DNA of 64,000 nt from positions 1-64,000 of the forward strand of contig PEBX01000008.1 in the NCBI GenBank assembly GCA_003050645.1. The letters are read 5' to 3'. Positions 52,655 to 62,307 of the stretch are shown in pieces. Within the stretch, counting starts at the first letter, position 1. Each line of letters opens with the position of its first letter. The DNA comes from Candidatus Carbonibacillus altaicus (GTDB lineage Bacteria > Bacillota > Bacilli > Thermicanales > DSM-22653). A program made the translations under genes and the position numbers. Under the pieces are notes generated by a model. The model was given only the letters and a program-made list of their open reading frames with translations. It searched no databases and was not told the DNA's origin.

Positions 52655-53315
52655 TAAGCGATCAACTTGTTAGGACCTATCTTCGGTGTGCCTGATAATG
52701 TAATGCAAAAAAATCTTAACGAGGCCCGGGAACTCAGTTTGTCTTTTTTGTACTGGTTACAGACAGAGACACCGCGAGATGAAGGAGGGTACGGTTATCC
52801 CGAGCTTAAACCATGGCCGTTTATCTTTGACACAACGGATGGGCGGGCTAAGAAGCTTACGTCCGTGAGTCAAGGCGTATCATAGCTCACAGATTGATAC
52901 GCAAAGAAGATGTCATTGAAGGTAGGATCTATGATGACTCCATCGGCATTGGACATTACGCGATATACCTTCACCCTACAGTGTGTAGATTTCGCGGCCT
53001 GTATCTTAAGGTCCCCCTTTTTAAATACCGTTAGGGGCATTGATACCAAAAAGTAAATTGAGAAGCATTTTACCATCTAATAATAAACCCATCGGAACGA
53101 CCCAATTATCGAAAGGCTGTTATAGATTGCACCCCGTACGGTGGAATGTGTGTGATGCGGTTGGATACCTTATTGTTTTTACCATCTCAAAAAATGCATC
53201 TCCCTTTGAGATATGGTCTCAACCGACGCTGCTTCAAGCAATGCAAAATGAACTACGGCAACAAGGTATCGCTATTCACTGGGATGAAGTGAATATACAT
53301 GTAGACAATGCGTAA
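52655..53315 (+). pseudogene. Broken FAD-dependent oxidoreductase
   Basis: Pieces in several frames match the C-terminal half of the enzyme at 32091: GPIFGVPDNVMQ, ELSLSFLYWLQTETPRDEGG, then RIYDDSIGIGHYAIYLHPT, then NKPIGTTQLSKGCYRLHPVR to HWDEVN. The FAD-binding N-terminus is missing and at least three frameshifts are present. Confidence 0.9.
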
Positions 53316-53381
53316 AGAGTCATGCTTGAAAAGTTAGATAATTAAGGATTAAAGTGTGTCAATGCTGGAGGGGACGAGTCA

Positions 53382-54194
53382 ATGAAGTTTTATATCAGCG
53401 TCGACATGGAAGGATTAGCTGGTGTGGTCAGCCCAGAGCAACTCACACCGGAAGGGAGGCTGTATCATGAAGCGCGCCGGTTGCTGACCCGGGAGGTCAA
53501 TGTCATTGTCGAGATGCTGGCGGAACTTGGGGCAGAAAAGATTATCGTCAAAGATGCGCATTATCACGGCCTCAATTTATTGCTAGGAGAGCTTTCTAAA
53601 AAAGCGCAATATGTCCTCGGAGGTACGGGCTATAAGGAACGTTTTCCTGGTCTTGACGAAACCTTTCATGCAGCTTTGCTGATCGGCTATCACGGGAAAG
53701 CAGGTGCTTTTCCAGCTATACGCGATCATACGATCTCCTCAAAAGGATGGCAAATGGTTTACTTGAATCAAATGCCGTTAGGTGAGATTGCGCTCGATGC
53801 GCTGTTAATAGGTGTCCAAAAAGTGCCTGTCGCTCTTGTTTCCGGAGATCAGGAGACATGCCGGGAGGCGAGAGAAGTTTTAGGAGAAACAGTAATGACC
53901 CTTACGACTAAGACCGCGATCAATCGACATGCCGCCTTGATCGAGGCACCAGAAGCCGTCTATGAACGGTACCGTATTATTCTAAAAGAAATTGTTCAAC
54001 ACATCAAAACCTCTTCTCGACCTGCTTTTCCCGTGTACGAGCTTTCACCTCCCTATACGCTGACGATACGATTTTTTACGACCGAACAAGCTGATGCCCG
54101 CCGCGGCTCAGATGGGTTATGTGAGCGCGTTGACGCCTTTACCGTTTCTTATACGGATGATGATCTGTTAAGACTTTTAGGACGTGCACTTTAA
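53382..54194 (+). CDS. M55-family D-aminopeptidase (DppA-like)
   Basis: 270 residues, usual length for family M55. Zinc ligands expected in ISVDMEGLAGV (Asp and Glu), KDAHYHGLN (His), LIGYHGKAG (His) and GEIALDALLIG (Glu); LVSGDQETCREA is another conserved block. GGAGGGGACG precedes the ATG. DppA from Bacillus is a self-compartmentalising D-aminopeptidase that cleaves peptides with N-terminal D-Ala. Its presence hints that the substrate carries a D-amino-acid or amide-linked group, or that the subfamily has another specificity. Island 1 retains only a 78-codon stub. Confidence 0.9.
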   Translation: MKFYISVDMEGLAGVVSPEQLTPEGRLYHEARRLLTREVNVIVEMLAELGAEKIIVKDAHYHGLNLLLGELSKKAQYVLGGTGYKERFPGLDETFHAALLIGYHGKAGAFPAIRDHTISSKGWQMVYLNQMPLGEIALDALLIGVQKVPVALVSGDQETCREAREVLGETVMTLTTKTAINRHAALIEAPEAVYERYRIILKEIVQHIKTSSRPAFPVYELSPPYTLTIRFFTTEQADARRGSDGLCERVDAFTVSYTDDDLLRLLGRAL

Positions 54195-54216
54195 CTAGGA
54201 AAAGGGGAAATGGTCT

Positions 54217-57200
54217 ATGTTCAATATTGCAAACGCTACGTTTGGTACGCGCGCCTGGGCTGACAGCTTTGCTCCGTGGTACCGGATAACACCGGTCAAT
54301 GACGGCAGACGCAATGAGGAAGATGAAACGGGGCAGTTAGCAAAAGTACATTGGTTTTCCAGATCTACATTGGATCCCCATTGGGTCGCGCTTTTATTTC
54401 CAGGTGAGCAGACCTTTCAACATGTAAAAGTATGGTGGCCACGTAAAAAAAATGCTTTCTTAAAGCCCCGTCGTGTACAGTTGCACGTATGGCTCGATCA
54501 ACAGTGGACACCAATCAGCGACGTGCATCAAAGCGATGCGCAGGATGATGCTTATAGTGAATATTATTTTCCGACGGTTACATCTAGCCGCCTTCGACTG
54601 TGGATGGCAGCGGGTGATGGTTCTCCATTACACGACTCCAACATACTGGGCATAGCAGAGATAGAGGTTTTTAGTGAACAGCCGAATTATGGTCAGCCGT
54701 CCCCAGATGTATTGCTAATTGATTATCTTTATTCTCCAGGCAATCCCTTTCTGGTTAGCTGGGATTTTGTTCCTAATGCATTATCCTATGAGGTGGAATA
54801 TTCAAAAGATCCAACGTTCTCTTTGAGCAACCAAAATGTAGATTATGATTATAAAAAAGTCACAAAAAATAATTATTTTATGGCAGATCACCCTGTTTCA
54901 CCTGGGCGTTGGCATGTGCGAGTTCGAGCGATTACCCCCAACGGTCCAGGAAGTTTTTCTAACGTACTCACGGTCGATGTAGGCGATGTGTTATTTCAAA
55001 TCCCTACGTCTAAAGAATGGAAAAAAGATCATCCTCGGCTTCCTTGGAATCTACTTCAGCAGAAGTATGTACTCGTTCATGAAGATAATCGAACTGAGTA
55101 TGATCGGTTGATCATCGATCGTCTCATATCTGATGCTGAACAAGAGAACATAGAGCATAGGGCGCAGTTGCAAAATATGCAATCTCCTAAACAATCAGGA
55201 GAAGATTTACCGGACGAGCCCCCCGTTTTCGAAGGGGGACGGTGGGAAATCAGCCGCTGGCGAGAAATCGTTAGTGCGGCTGCACGTGTTTTAGAAGCCG
55301 TTATGTTGTACATCACGGTCTGGCAAGTCACAGGAAAAACAATTTATAAAGAGGAAGCTAAGCGTTGGACACTCCATGCTTCTCGCTGGGATCCGCTTGG
55401 TTCTACAGGAATCGATAGCGTCGATCATGCAGCCCATGATACACTTGTAGCGCTGGCGATTGGTTATGATGCATTGTATGAAGATTTAACCGACGGCGAA
55501 AAAAACATTATAAAAAAATCCATGGAAACGCGTCTTTTAGAAATATGGAAATATCTAAATCCTTTCGTATTAGATGAGACGAACAACCACCCCTGGTTTC
55601 AAACGAATGCTCTCGCTATAGGTGCTCTAGCCTTGTGGGATGAACTCGAAGAAAGTAAGACATATCTTGATTATGCACTCGCGCTCTATGCAGGCCGCTT
55701 TTTGCCGTTAGGTGGTAAAGACGGAGGCTGGCATGAGGGTAATGAGTATTGGACGTATACAATGGGCTTTGTGTTAGAATTCGTCGAAAGTATAAGAGAG
55801 GTAACGGGTATCGACTTACGCTATCATCCATGGTTAAAAAAGACTTGGAAGTATAAAATATATACCGCTCCGCCCAATGCACCTGTTTTGACATTTGGAG
55901 ATACGCATAAACAATCGGCAAATTTGGAGGACTCAGCTGTCATGTTTTATCTGGCGAAGATTGAAGGGGAAAAAGCAGCACAAGATTATGCGCTTAGGGT
56001 TTTAGACAAGTTTTTAAAAAACGGACGCTTAGACCAAGCCCGTCCGGGCGTTTTGATCCGTTTGCTTTTATGGAAAGAGGAGCGCCTCTCTTTTCAAAAG
56101 TCGGGTTATGAGACCAACATAGGACAAACACATCATAAGTTAGGATCTTCAGATCATCATTTAGGACGCACGGATCAACCTTCAGGACAAAGAGATTATA
56201 AAAATGACCAGAAAGAAGTGTCGGCATATGCAGTATTTGCGGAAACAGGCATTGTCATAATGCGGGATTCGTTATTGTCTGACCAGGGATTTCATTTTGC
56301 TTTTAAAAGCGGTCCTTACCACGGTGTGCTGGCTGGACATGAACATGCCGATCAAAACAGTTTTATTTTGTATGCGATGGGTGATCCATTGTTTATTGAT
56401 TCGGGGCGTTACGATTACTACGGCAGCCCTCACTATTACAAATGGTATATTAAGAGTGTAGCCCATAATACACTTTTGATTCACGGTAAAGGTCAAAAAG
56501 AGCAAAAGACGGGAGCGGACGGAAAACTTTTGTATAGCCATCACTTTGATGGCCCGTTGTATGTTTTAGGTGATGCAAGAGAAGCGTATGAAGAAGGTGC
56601 ACATTATTTTGATCGGCATATCTGGTTGATTCCCGGTATGCAAAGAGAAAGAGGCTGGTTTATTATATTTGATGATCTAAATCTGACGCATTCCGGCGAG
56701 GTTGAAGCTTTGTTTCATTTTAACTTTCCTCCGCACATATTGGAAGACGTGTCACAACTGTCCATAACAGAGCACACCACGTCAGAAACACCAGTGATGG
56801 TCGAAGAGATCCGGATGAAGGCTTTTCATATAGAAGGCCGGCAAGCAAGAATGAACTTTTATGCACTTTTTCCGGGGAAGATAGAAGAGAAGATTGAAGA
56901 AGGTTACGCCGAAGATATGCTACCGACCAACGGGAACTTAGATGAATATCATCTCAGGATAAACCTTCTTTCAAATAAAGCCGACGTTGAGACTGAGGTT
57001 CACGCCATGTATGTAAGTGATATCTTTCATAAACAGTTGCCTGCTGGCCATTGGACCTTACAGGATCAGAGTACTGTGCGTATGACTGATGAGCATCAAA
57101 CTGTTACTTGTGCATTTAGACAGCGGTCACAAAAGGGACCGATAAAATTTGATGATTATATCGTAGAGGGGCGCTCGGCTTTGCTAGAAGAAGATTTTTC

Positions 57201-57438
57201 GGGAAAACATATATTGTATGCTGCACAAGTAACGCTGCTCAATCATAATAACCAGCAAGTTATGGTTGCAGACGATCCGGTCGATATTCGATTAGAAATG
57301 ATGGAATTGATCGGAGATGGAAAAAAAGGACTACAATTCATTCAGCTTACCGTGTGGAGTCGGTGTGATCAGAGGATACAAGTCTTTTCCGAAGAACAAT
57401 TTGTAGTTGAAGGAATAAATCTAGTCCAATTTCGTTAA
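54217..57438 (+). CDS. Heparinase II/III-like polysaccharide lyase, copy 2
   Basis: 1073 residues. Same layout as copy 1: an N-terminal beta domain (FGTRAWADSFAPWYRI), fibronectin-III-like region near residue 190-270, the toroid with LDETNNHPWFQTNALAIGAL, and the beta-sandwich GHEHADQNSFILYAMG with DSGRYDYYGSPHYYKWY. AAAAGGGGAAA precedes the ATG, and there is no signal peptide. It differs from copy 1 by an inserted linker near residue 630-660 that contains four 7-residue repeats coded by 21-bp units (56113-56196). In island 2 it precedes the alpha-galactosidase, the reverse of island 1. Confidence 0.88.
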   Translation: MFNIANATFGTRAWADSFAPWYRITPVNDGRRNEEDETGQLAKVHWFSRSTLDPHWVALLFPGEQTFQHVKVWWPRKKNAFLKPRRVQLHVWLDQQWTPISDVHQSDAQDDAYSEYYFPTVTSSRLRLWMAAGDGSPLHDSNILGIAEIEVFSEQPNYGQPSPDVLLIDYLYSPGNPFLVSWDFVPNALSYEVEYSKDPTFSLSNQNVDYDYKKVTKNNYFMADHPVSPGRWHVRVRAITPNGPGSFSNVLTVDVGDVLFQIPTSKEWKKDHPRLPWNLLQQKYVLVHEDNRTEYDRLIIDRLISDAEQENIEHRAQLQNMQSPKQSGEDLPDEPPVFEGGRWEISRWREIVSAAARVLEAVMLYITVWQVTGKTIYKEEAKRWTLHASRWDPLGSTGIDSVDHAAHDTLVALAIGYDALYEDLTDGEKNIIKKSMETRLLEIWKYLNPFVLDETNNHPWFQTNALAIGALALWDELEESKTYLDYALALYAGRFLPLGGKDGGWHEGNEYWTYTMGFVLEFVESIREVTGIDLRYHPWLKKTWKYKIYTAPPNAPVLTFGDTHKQSANLEDSAVMFYLAKIEGEKAAQDYALRVLDKFLKNGRLDQARPGVLIRLLLWKEERLSFQKSGYETNIGQTHHKLGSSDHHLGRTDQPSGQRDYKNDQKEVSAYAVFAETGIVIMRDSLLSDQGFHFAFKSGPYHGVLAGHEHADQNSFILYAMGDPLFIDSGRYDYYGSPHYYKWYIKSVAHNTLLIHGKGQKEQKTGADGKLLYSHHFDGPLYVLGDAREAYEEGAHYFDRHIWLIPGMQRERGWFIIFDDLNLTHSGEVEALFHFNFPPHILEDVSQLSITEHTTSETPVMVEEIRMKAFHIEGRQARMNFYALFPGKIEEKIEEGYAEDMLPTNGNLDEYHLRINLLSNKADVETEVHAMYVSDIFHKQLPAGHWTLQDQSTVRMTDEHQTVTCAFRQRSQKGPIKFDDYIVEGRSALLEEDFSGKHILYAAQVTLLNHNNQQVMVADDPVDIRLEMMELIGDGKKGLQFIQLTVWSRCDQRIQVFSEEQFVVEGINLVQFR
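56113..56196 (+). repeat. Four 21-bp repeats inside the lyase gene
   Basis: Units at 56113, 56134, 56155 and 56176 encode TNIGQTH, HKLGSSD, HHLGRTD and QPSGQRD. Each contains a central G and AGGA at the DNA level. The whole stretch is absent from the island-1 lyase. Confidence 0.7.
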
Positions 57439-57571
57439 ATTAATGAAAAGATAAACAAGAGTGGCTATAAGCATAAGAATAGTAGCAGTAAAGTATTCCA
57501 GAACGAAAATAAATGAAGTGCTGAACTAACCAAGGGTAGACGTTATAGTAGAGAAATTCCGAGAAAGGAAG

Positions 57572-59767
57572 ATGAACGTGATTCATTTTGATCCGAAAAC
57601 AAAAATTTTTCATCTGCAAACTAAAAACACGAGTTATATTTTACAGGTGCTGGAACAGGGATATTTAGCGCATCTTTATTGGGGGAGGCGGATTTTCCCG
57701 TATAACGCTTCTTATTTACTTCGGAATATCTTCCGTGCCTTCTCACCTACGACCGATCCGGCAGATCCCAACCTTTCTTTAGATACTTTACCCCAAGAAT
57801 ATCCGGGTTATGGTACGTCAGACTATAGACAACCGGCCTATCAGGTTCAGTTTGCTGATGGAACGACAGCAAGTGAACTGATCTATCAGGGGCATCGGCT
57901 TATTTCCGGTAAACCAAGGTTAGATGGACTACCTGCTACGTATGTAGAAAACGAAGAAGAAGCAAAAACGTTAGAAATTCATATGTACGATACTGTATCA
58001 AGTCTCTCTATATATTTAATATACACTGTTTTTGAAACGTTTGACGTTATAACACGAACTGTCCGTATTCAAAATGACGGGAAAGAACCGTTACGTTTAT
58101 TACGCGTACAAAGTATGAGTGTTGATTTTCATCACGCTGAGTTCGACATGTTGCATTTATCGGGTGCTTGGGCACGTGAAAGGTGGATGTATCGTCAACG
58201 GATAACACAAGGGACGCATTCTGTGGAAAGCCGTAGGGGAACAAGCAGCCATCAGCACAACCCTTTTATCGCCTTACTTGACCCGCATGCGACGGAAGAC
58301 ACGGGCGATGTTTACGGCATCAATCTTGTATATAGCGGAAACTTTTTAGGCTCTGTCGAAGTAGATCAGTATGCTACAACACGTGTCTCAATGGGGATTA
58401 ATCCCTTTAATTTTTCTTGGTCACTGAATCCAGGCGAGACGTTTCAGGCACCCGAAGTCGTCATGGTTTATTCAGCTGAGGGACTCGGGACGATGTCCAG
58501 GATATACCATCATTTTTACAAAAATCGCTTGTTACGCAGAAGGTACAGAGATGAGATAAGACCTATTTTATTAAATAGTTTTGAGGCCGTCTATTTTGAT
58601 TTTAATGAAAATAAACTACTTACGATCGCAGAACAGGCAAAAGATCTTGGTATAGAACTGTTTGTCCTGGATGATGGTTGGTTTGGAAAAAGAGATGATG
58701 ATCGTACATCTCTGGGGGATTGGGTTGTCGATCGCAACAAGTTGCCAGGAGGTCTGGAGTCGCTCGTAAAAAAAATAAACGAACTCGGATTAGCATTTGG
58801 ATTGTGGATAGAACCGGAGATGGTCTCACTGGAAAGTAAGCTCTATAAGGAGCATCCGGACTGGTGTTTGCATATTCCAGGACGACGCAAAACATTATCA
58901 CGGTGGCAGCTCGTTCTGGATTTGTCAAGAAAAGATATACAAGACGCAGTTATCAAAATGATATCTGATGTTTTATCAATTGCTCCTATTCGCTATGTAA
59001 AATGGGATATGAATCGTAGTTTAACGGAGATCGGTTCGGCTGCTCTATCTTCTGAAAGACAGCAAGAAACAGCCCATCGCTATGTCCTAGGTGTATACCG
59101 TGTCATGGAAGAGATTACCTCGAAGTTTCCTGATATCTTATTTGAAGGGTGCGCCGGAGGTGGTGGAAGGTTTGATCCCGGTATGCTTTATTATATGGAT
59201 CAGGTTTGGACGAGCGATAATTCAGATGCAGTAGAGCGATTAAAAATCCAGTACGGGACGAGTATCGTTTATCCGATCGTGACCATGGGTGCACACGTGT
59301 CAGCGGTACCCAATCACCAAGTTCATCGCGTGACTTCTTTAAAGATGCGTGGTGATGTTGCTATGTCCGGAAATTTTGGTTATGAACTGGATTTAACTAA
59401 ACTCACAGAAGATGAAAAAGAGATAGTCAGGGAACAGGTGGCATTGTATAAACATATTCGTCATCTCGTCCAGAAAGGTGAGTTTTATCGGTTAAAAAGT
59501 CCTTTTGAAGGAAATTCTGCTGCGTGGATGTTTGTTTCACCCGATCGACATGAAGCCATAGTATTTTACTTTAAAATACTTGCACAGGCGAACGAACCGC
59601 TGGAACGACTGCGTTTGAAAGGTCTTGATCCCGTTATTCAATATGAGTGGATAGAAGGAAGTGAGGTTTTTAGCGGCGATAGTTTAATGTATGCGGGTTT
59701 ACACGTTCCATTGTTACAGGGTGATTTTGTAAGTTTCATATGGCGACTTAAGAAGGTAGAGATATAA
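57572..59767 (+). CDS. GH36 alpha-galactosidase, copy 2
   Basis: 731 residues from ATG 57572. A GTG at 57578 has better spacing to GAAAGGAAG. Counting from the ATG, nucleophile D479 in YVKWDMNRSL and acid/base D549 in WTSDNSDA fall at the same numbers as in copy 1. LFVLDDGWFGKRDD and GLWIEPEMVSLES are also conserved. It is cytoplasmic, without signal peptide. It cleaves terminal alpha-galactose from imported oligosaccharides. It is the last intact gene of island 2; no galK or galT follows, so galactose from it depends on the island-1 genes. Confidence 0.95.
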   Translation: MNVIHFDPKTKIFHLQTKNTSYILQVLEQGYLAHLYWGRRIFPYNASYLLRNIFRAFSPTTDPADPNLSLDTLPQEYPGYGTSDYRQPAYQVQFADGTTASELIYQGHRLISGKPRLDGLPATYVENEEEAKTLEIHMYDTVSSLSIYLIYTVFETFDVITRTVRIQNDGKEPLRLLRVQSMSVDFHHAEFDMLHLSGAWARERWMYRQRITQGTHSVESRRGTSSHQHNPFIALLDPHATEDTGDVYGINLVYSGNFLGSVEVDQYATTRVSMGINPFNFSWSLNPGETFQAPEVVMVYSAEGLGTMSRIYHHFYKNRLLRRRYRDEIRPILLNSFEAVYFDFNENKLLTIAEQAKDLGIELFVLDDGWFGKRDDDRTSLGDWVVDRNKLPGGLESLVKKINELGLAFGLWIEPEMVSLESKLYKEHPDWCLHIPGRRKTLSRWQLVLDLSRKDIQDAVIKMISDVLSIAPIRYVKWDMNRSLTEIGSAALSSERQQETAHRYVLGVYRVMEEITSKFPDILFEGCAGGGGRFDPGMLYYMDQVWTSDNSDAVERLKIQYGTSIVYPIVTMGAHVSAVPNHQVHRVTSLKMRGDVAMSGNFGYELDLTKLTEDEKEIVREQVALYKHIRHLVQKGEFYRLKSPFEGNSAAWMFVSPDRHEAIVFYFKILAQANEPLERLRLKGLDPVIQYEWIEGSEVFSGDSLMYAGLHVPLLQGDFVSFIWRLKKVEI

Positions 59768-59911
59768 ATTTTACTCAACTTACGTACCTTGAAAAACACG
59801 AGAATCCCTTGATTTAACTGGATAACTTGGGTAAAAAACGCAAAAAAAACCCAATCCTTTGATAAAATAAAGTTGCCATGACTAACATTTACCAAGGGAA
59901 GGATATTTTTC

Positions 59912-61060
59912 ATGTCTATCGCACCAAATTTCTTGGCTTCTGACCAGCAACTTCTTTACAAGAGTGGATCGTTTTTCAAAGAACAGTGGATTGGCTCTCT
60001 TCTCAAAAAGTCCAATTTTGTGAAAAAATACGGATGGATTTGCCTGGCGCTTTTTAAATTCTTTTTTCTCTTGGTGTTTAGCAAGAAAAAACTGTATCAA
60101 GATCTTCAAAAGAAAGACTCATTAAATCTTCTCGGAAAAGATGCGGTCTATCGTTTTCTGAATAGACCCCCATGCCGCCGGGGCAGCACCAGCATATGAA
60201 TGAAATGTCATATCTTATTTCAGGATGCAGCCGCTATAACTGGCACAAGTTTTTGCTGCTTTTAGAAGCGGGCTTTTCCTGAACAAACTGAACCCGTTAA
60301 CCAGAGAAGATCGGGTAAAGGTACTGATTGTGGATGATTCGCTCTATTCCTGTGCACGTAGCAAGTCGTCAGAGTTACTGACCAAAATCCATGATCGTAC
60401 CACCGGATTGGCTAACGGTATTCAGGCTTTTTACGTTTTGTTCGATAGTTGGTTTAGTTTCCCTCCTACAATCCTGAAAGTACTTGAGCAAAAGATATAT
60501 GTGATTTGTATGCGGTAAAGCCAGAATTCTCGCTTCCGTCATAGTCACATGAGATTGCAAAGAACAAGGGAAAGAGATTCCTGTCGAGATTGTCTTTGTC
60601 CGGGACCGAAACCGCCGCAGAAATTGGCTGCCCTTCTGACCATGGATGTCTATTTGCTTGATGAAGAGGTCATCCGCATTTACGGAAAACGTTAGGATAT
60701 TGAAGTTTTTTTCAAGATAACCAAGTCTTATCTGCGTCTAGCCAAAGAATTTTAAGGCCGTTCCTATGACACGATGTTGGCACATACTAGCATCGTTTTT
60801 ACCGGGTACAGACTCTTCGCGGTGGAATCAAGAGAGGGACAGGTTCTCCGTACATTGGGAGAGCTCTTTTCACTTTTTTGTGACGAGATGGAGGACATCA
60901 AATTTGCTTCTGTATTATTGCTTTTGATCGAACTATTTAAATCTGCGGTGCGGGAAGTACTAGTTCTTACGGAAGTGAAGTTTCAAGAGCTTTTCGAATA
61001 GTTTTTGTCGAATCTGATCAATTATATCAAGGATTTACTCAGTACTTATTTATGAGAACG
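59912..61060 (+). mobile_element. Remnant of an IS4-family transposon
   Basis: Starts with an ATG reading GSFFKEQWIGSLLKKSNFVK, KKLYQDLQKKDSLNLLGK and DAVYRFLNRP. It goes on in pieces through VLIVDDSLYSCARSKSSEL, VLFDSWFSFPPTILKVLEQ, SYLRLAKEF and RTLGELFSLFCDEMEDIKFA. This is the order of IS4-type DDE transposases. A 60-bp foreign insert near 60170-60228 and several frameshifts inactivate it. Confidence 0.8.
60171..60224 (+). repeat. Short hairpin repeat, copy B, inserted in the IS4 remnant
   Basis: About 54 bases similar to 43174-43225 (CATGCCGCC through CATATGAATG to TTATTTCAGG). It separates YRFLNRP from RYNWHKFLLLLEAG, which are continuous in intact relatives, so the boundaries of the insertion are clear. 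It begins with an imperfect hairpin (TGCCGCC/GGCAGCA). Confidence 0.55.
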
Positions 61061-61103
61061 TTTATAATTTTAAAAAAGTTTCTGATTACTTCAACAATCT
61101 TCT

Positions 61104-61312
61104 TTGATCCACCCTTCTTTAGATTGTAATTCATGGCTTTACGTCGAAATATGAGATCAATCTATTTTCACCTGCGGGGTGATCATATTAAAAATTGAGT
61201 TTGAGTTCTCCGATGACCTTATCTTTAATGCACAAGGCGAGCTCGCCGTTGTCGGTGCACTATTAGAAGACTCACACATTTTCTCTGAATTAATCGTCCA
61301 CGCTTCGTAAAA
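61104..61312 (+). mobile_element. Remnant of an IS1380-like element, right flank of island 2
   Basis: An inverted copy of about 43405-43624. It codes IEFEFSDDLIFNAQGELAVV then GALLEDSHIFSELIVHAS, which looks like the first 45 residues of an IS1380-type transposase, and then breaks off. Together with the left copy it brackets 17.5 kb including all of island 2, both transposases pointing outward. Confidence 0.5.
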
Positions 61313-61346
61313 TGAACATTTCTGTATTTTGAATATCACACTATAC

Positions 61347-61393
61347 CCCTGGTTCTGTGCATGTTAATGTTACTACGGATACCAGGGATTTTT
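61347..61393 (+). terminator. Probable terminator before the fructose operon
   Basis: CCCTGGT at 61347-61353 pairs with ACCAGGG at 61381-61387 and is followed by ATTTTTT. The loop is long (27 bases), so strength is uncertain. It lies just before the fruR promoter. Confidence 0.5.
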
Positions 61394-61395
61394 TC

Positions 61396-61424
61396 TTGAA
61401 AGCGTCTTCAGACTGTGCTATAAT
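61396..61424 (+). promoter_or_regulatory. Sigma-A promoter of fruR-fruK-fruA
   Basis: TTGAAA at 61396-61401, 17-bp spacer, TATAAT at 61419-61424. Direct repeats AAACGAAAT (61428-61436) and AAACGAATA (61448-61456), 20 bp apart, follow at once and are good candidates for the binding sites of the DeoR-type repressor encoded next. Confidence 0.7.
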
Positions 61425-61536
61425 CAAAAACGAAATAAAAAAAACATAAACGAATACATTCGATCTATCGAAATCATTTTTTTCAGAACTTTTTTCTAGC
61501 CGGTTGTGCAAAAAGCACTGTCAAAGGATGAGTTCA

Positions 61537-62307
61537 ATGTTTGGCGAAGAACGAAAACACAAGATCATTAAGTATTTAGAAAATCATCGGCGAGCAACAG
61601 TTCAGCAGTTGGCACAATTCCTCAATGTTTCTGAGGTAACCGTGCGTCGGGATTTGAAGGAAATAGAAGAAGAATATCCGTTTATTAAACGGACGCACGG
61701 GGGGGCGATGTGGTGGGGCAGGGTGAGCGGTGAGCCAACGGTTCAAGAAAAGCAGGGTCAGTATTTGCGAGAAAAAGAAAGAATCGCTGAAAAGGCTAAA
61801 GAATGGATTCAGGAAGGAGACGTACTTTTACTGGACGCTGGGACGACTGTTCGCCAGCTTATTCCATATTTGTCTTCTTTTAAACGGTTAACGATTTTAA
61901 CCAACTCACTGTTGTCAGTTCATGAGTTTCAAAACCTTGGCCATTTAGAGATCATGATGCTCGGTGGGACGCTACGTGCCTCAACAATGTCTTTGGTCGG
62001 TCCATGGGCCGAGAAAATTTTGGAAGATGTGCACGTGGATAAGGCGTTTGTGGCAACGAATGGGATTGACTTAGAAAAAGGGCTCACAACACCGAATATC
62101 ATCGAGGCGTCTGTGAAACGCAAAATGATAAAAGCTGCTGACGAAGTCATTCTTCTTGCTGACGCCAGCAAGTTCGGACAAATTAGTTTTGCTAAATTTG
62201 GTGAAGTGCGTGACATTGATGTATGGATTACCAATGCCGGTCTCGATCCGGAAATTCAAAGAATATTGGATGATGTAGGTGTAAAGGTGGTGATAGCAGA
62301 TGCGTAA
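61537..62307 (+). CDS. fruR: DeoR-family fructose operon repressor
   Basis: 256 residues from the ATG at 61537, chosen because AAAGG lies eight to nine bases upstream. DeoR helix-turn-helix ATVQQLAQFLNVSEVTVRRD with the following RTHGGA, then the DeoRC sensor domain with LLDAGTTVRQL, LTNSLLSVHE, LGGTLRASTMSLVGP and ADASKFGQISF. Effectors of FruR are fructose phosphates. It overlaps fruK by eight bases. Probably autoregulated through the repeats after the promoter. Confidence 0.92.
   Translation: MFGEERKHKIIKYLENHRRATVQQLAQFLNVSEVTVRRDLKEIEEEYPFIKRTHGGAMWWGRVSGEPTVQEKQGQYLREKERIAEKAKEWIQEGDVLLLDAGTTVRQLIPYLSSFKRLTILTNSLLSVHEFQNLGHLEIMMLGGTLRASTMSLVGPWAEKILEDVHVDKAFVATNGIDLEKGLTTPNIIEASVKRKMIKAADEVILLADASKFGQISFAKFGEVRDIDVWITNAGLDPEIQRILDDVGVKVVIADA

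Noticed and set aside
56113-56196. CRISPR-like or regulatory repeat
   Set aside because: The 21-bp units are contiguous, degenerate and in frame with the lyase gene; there are no spacers.
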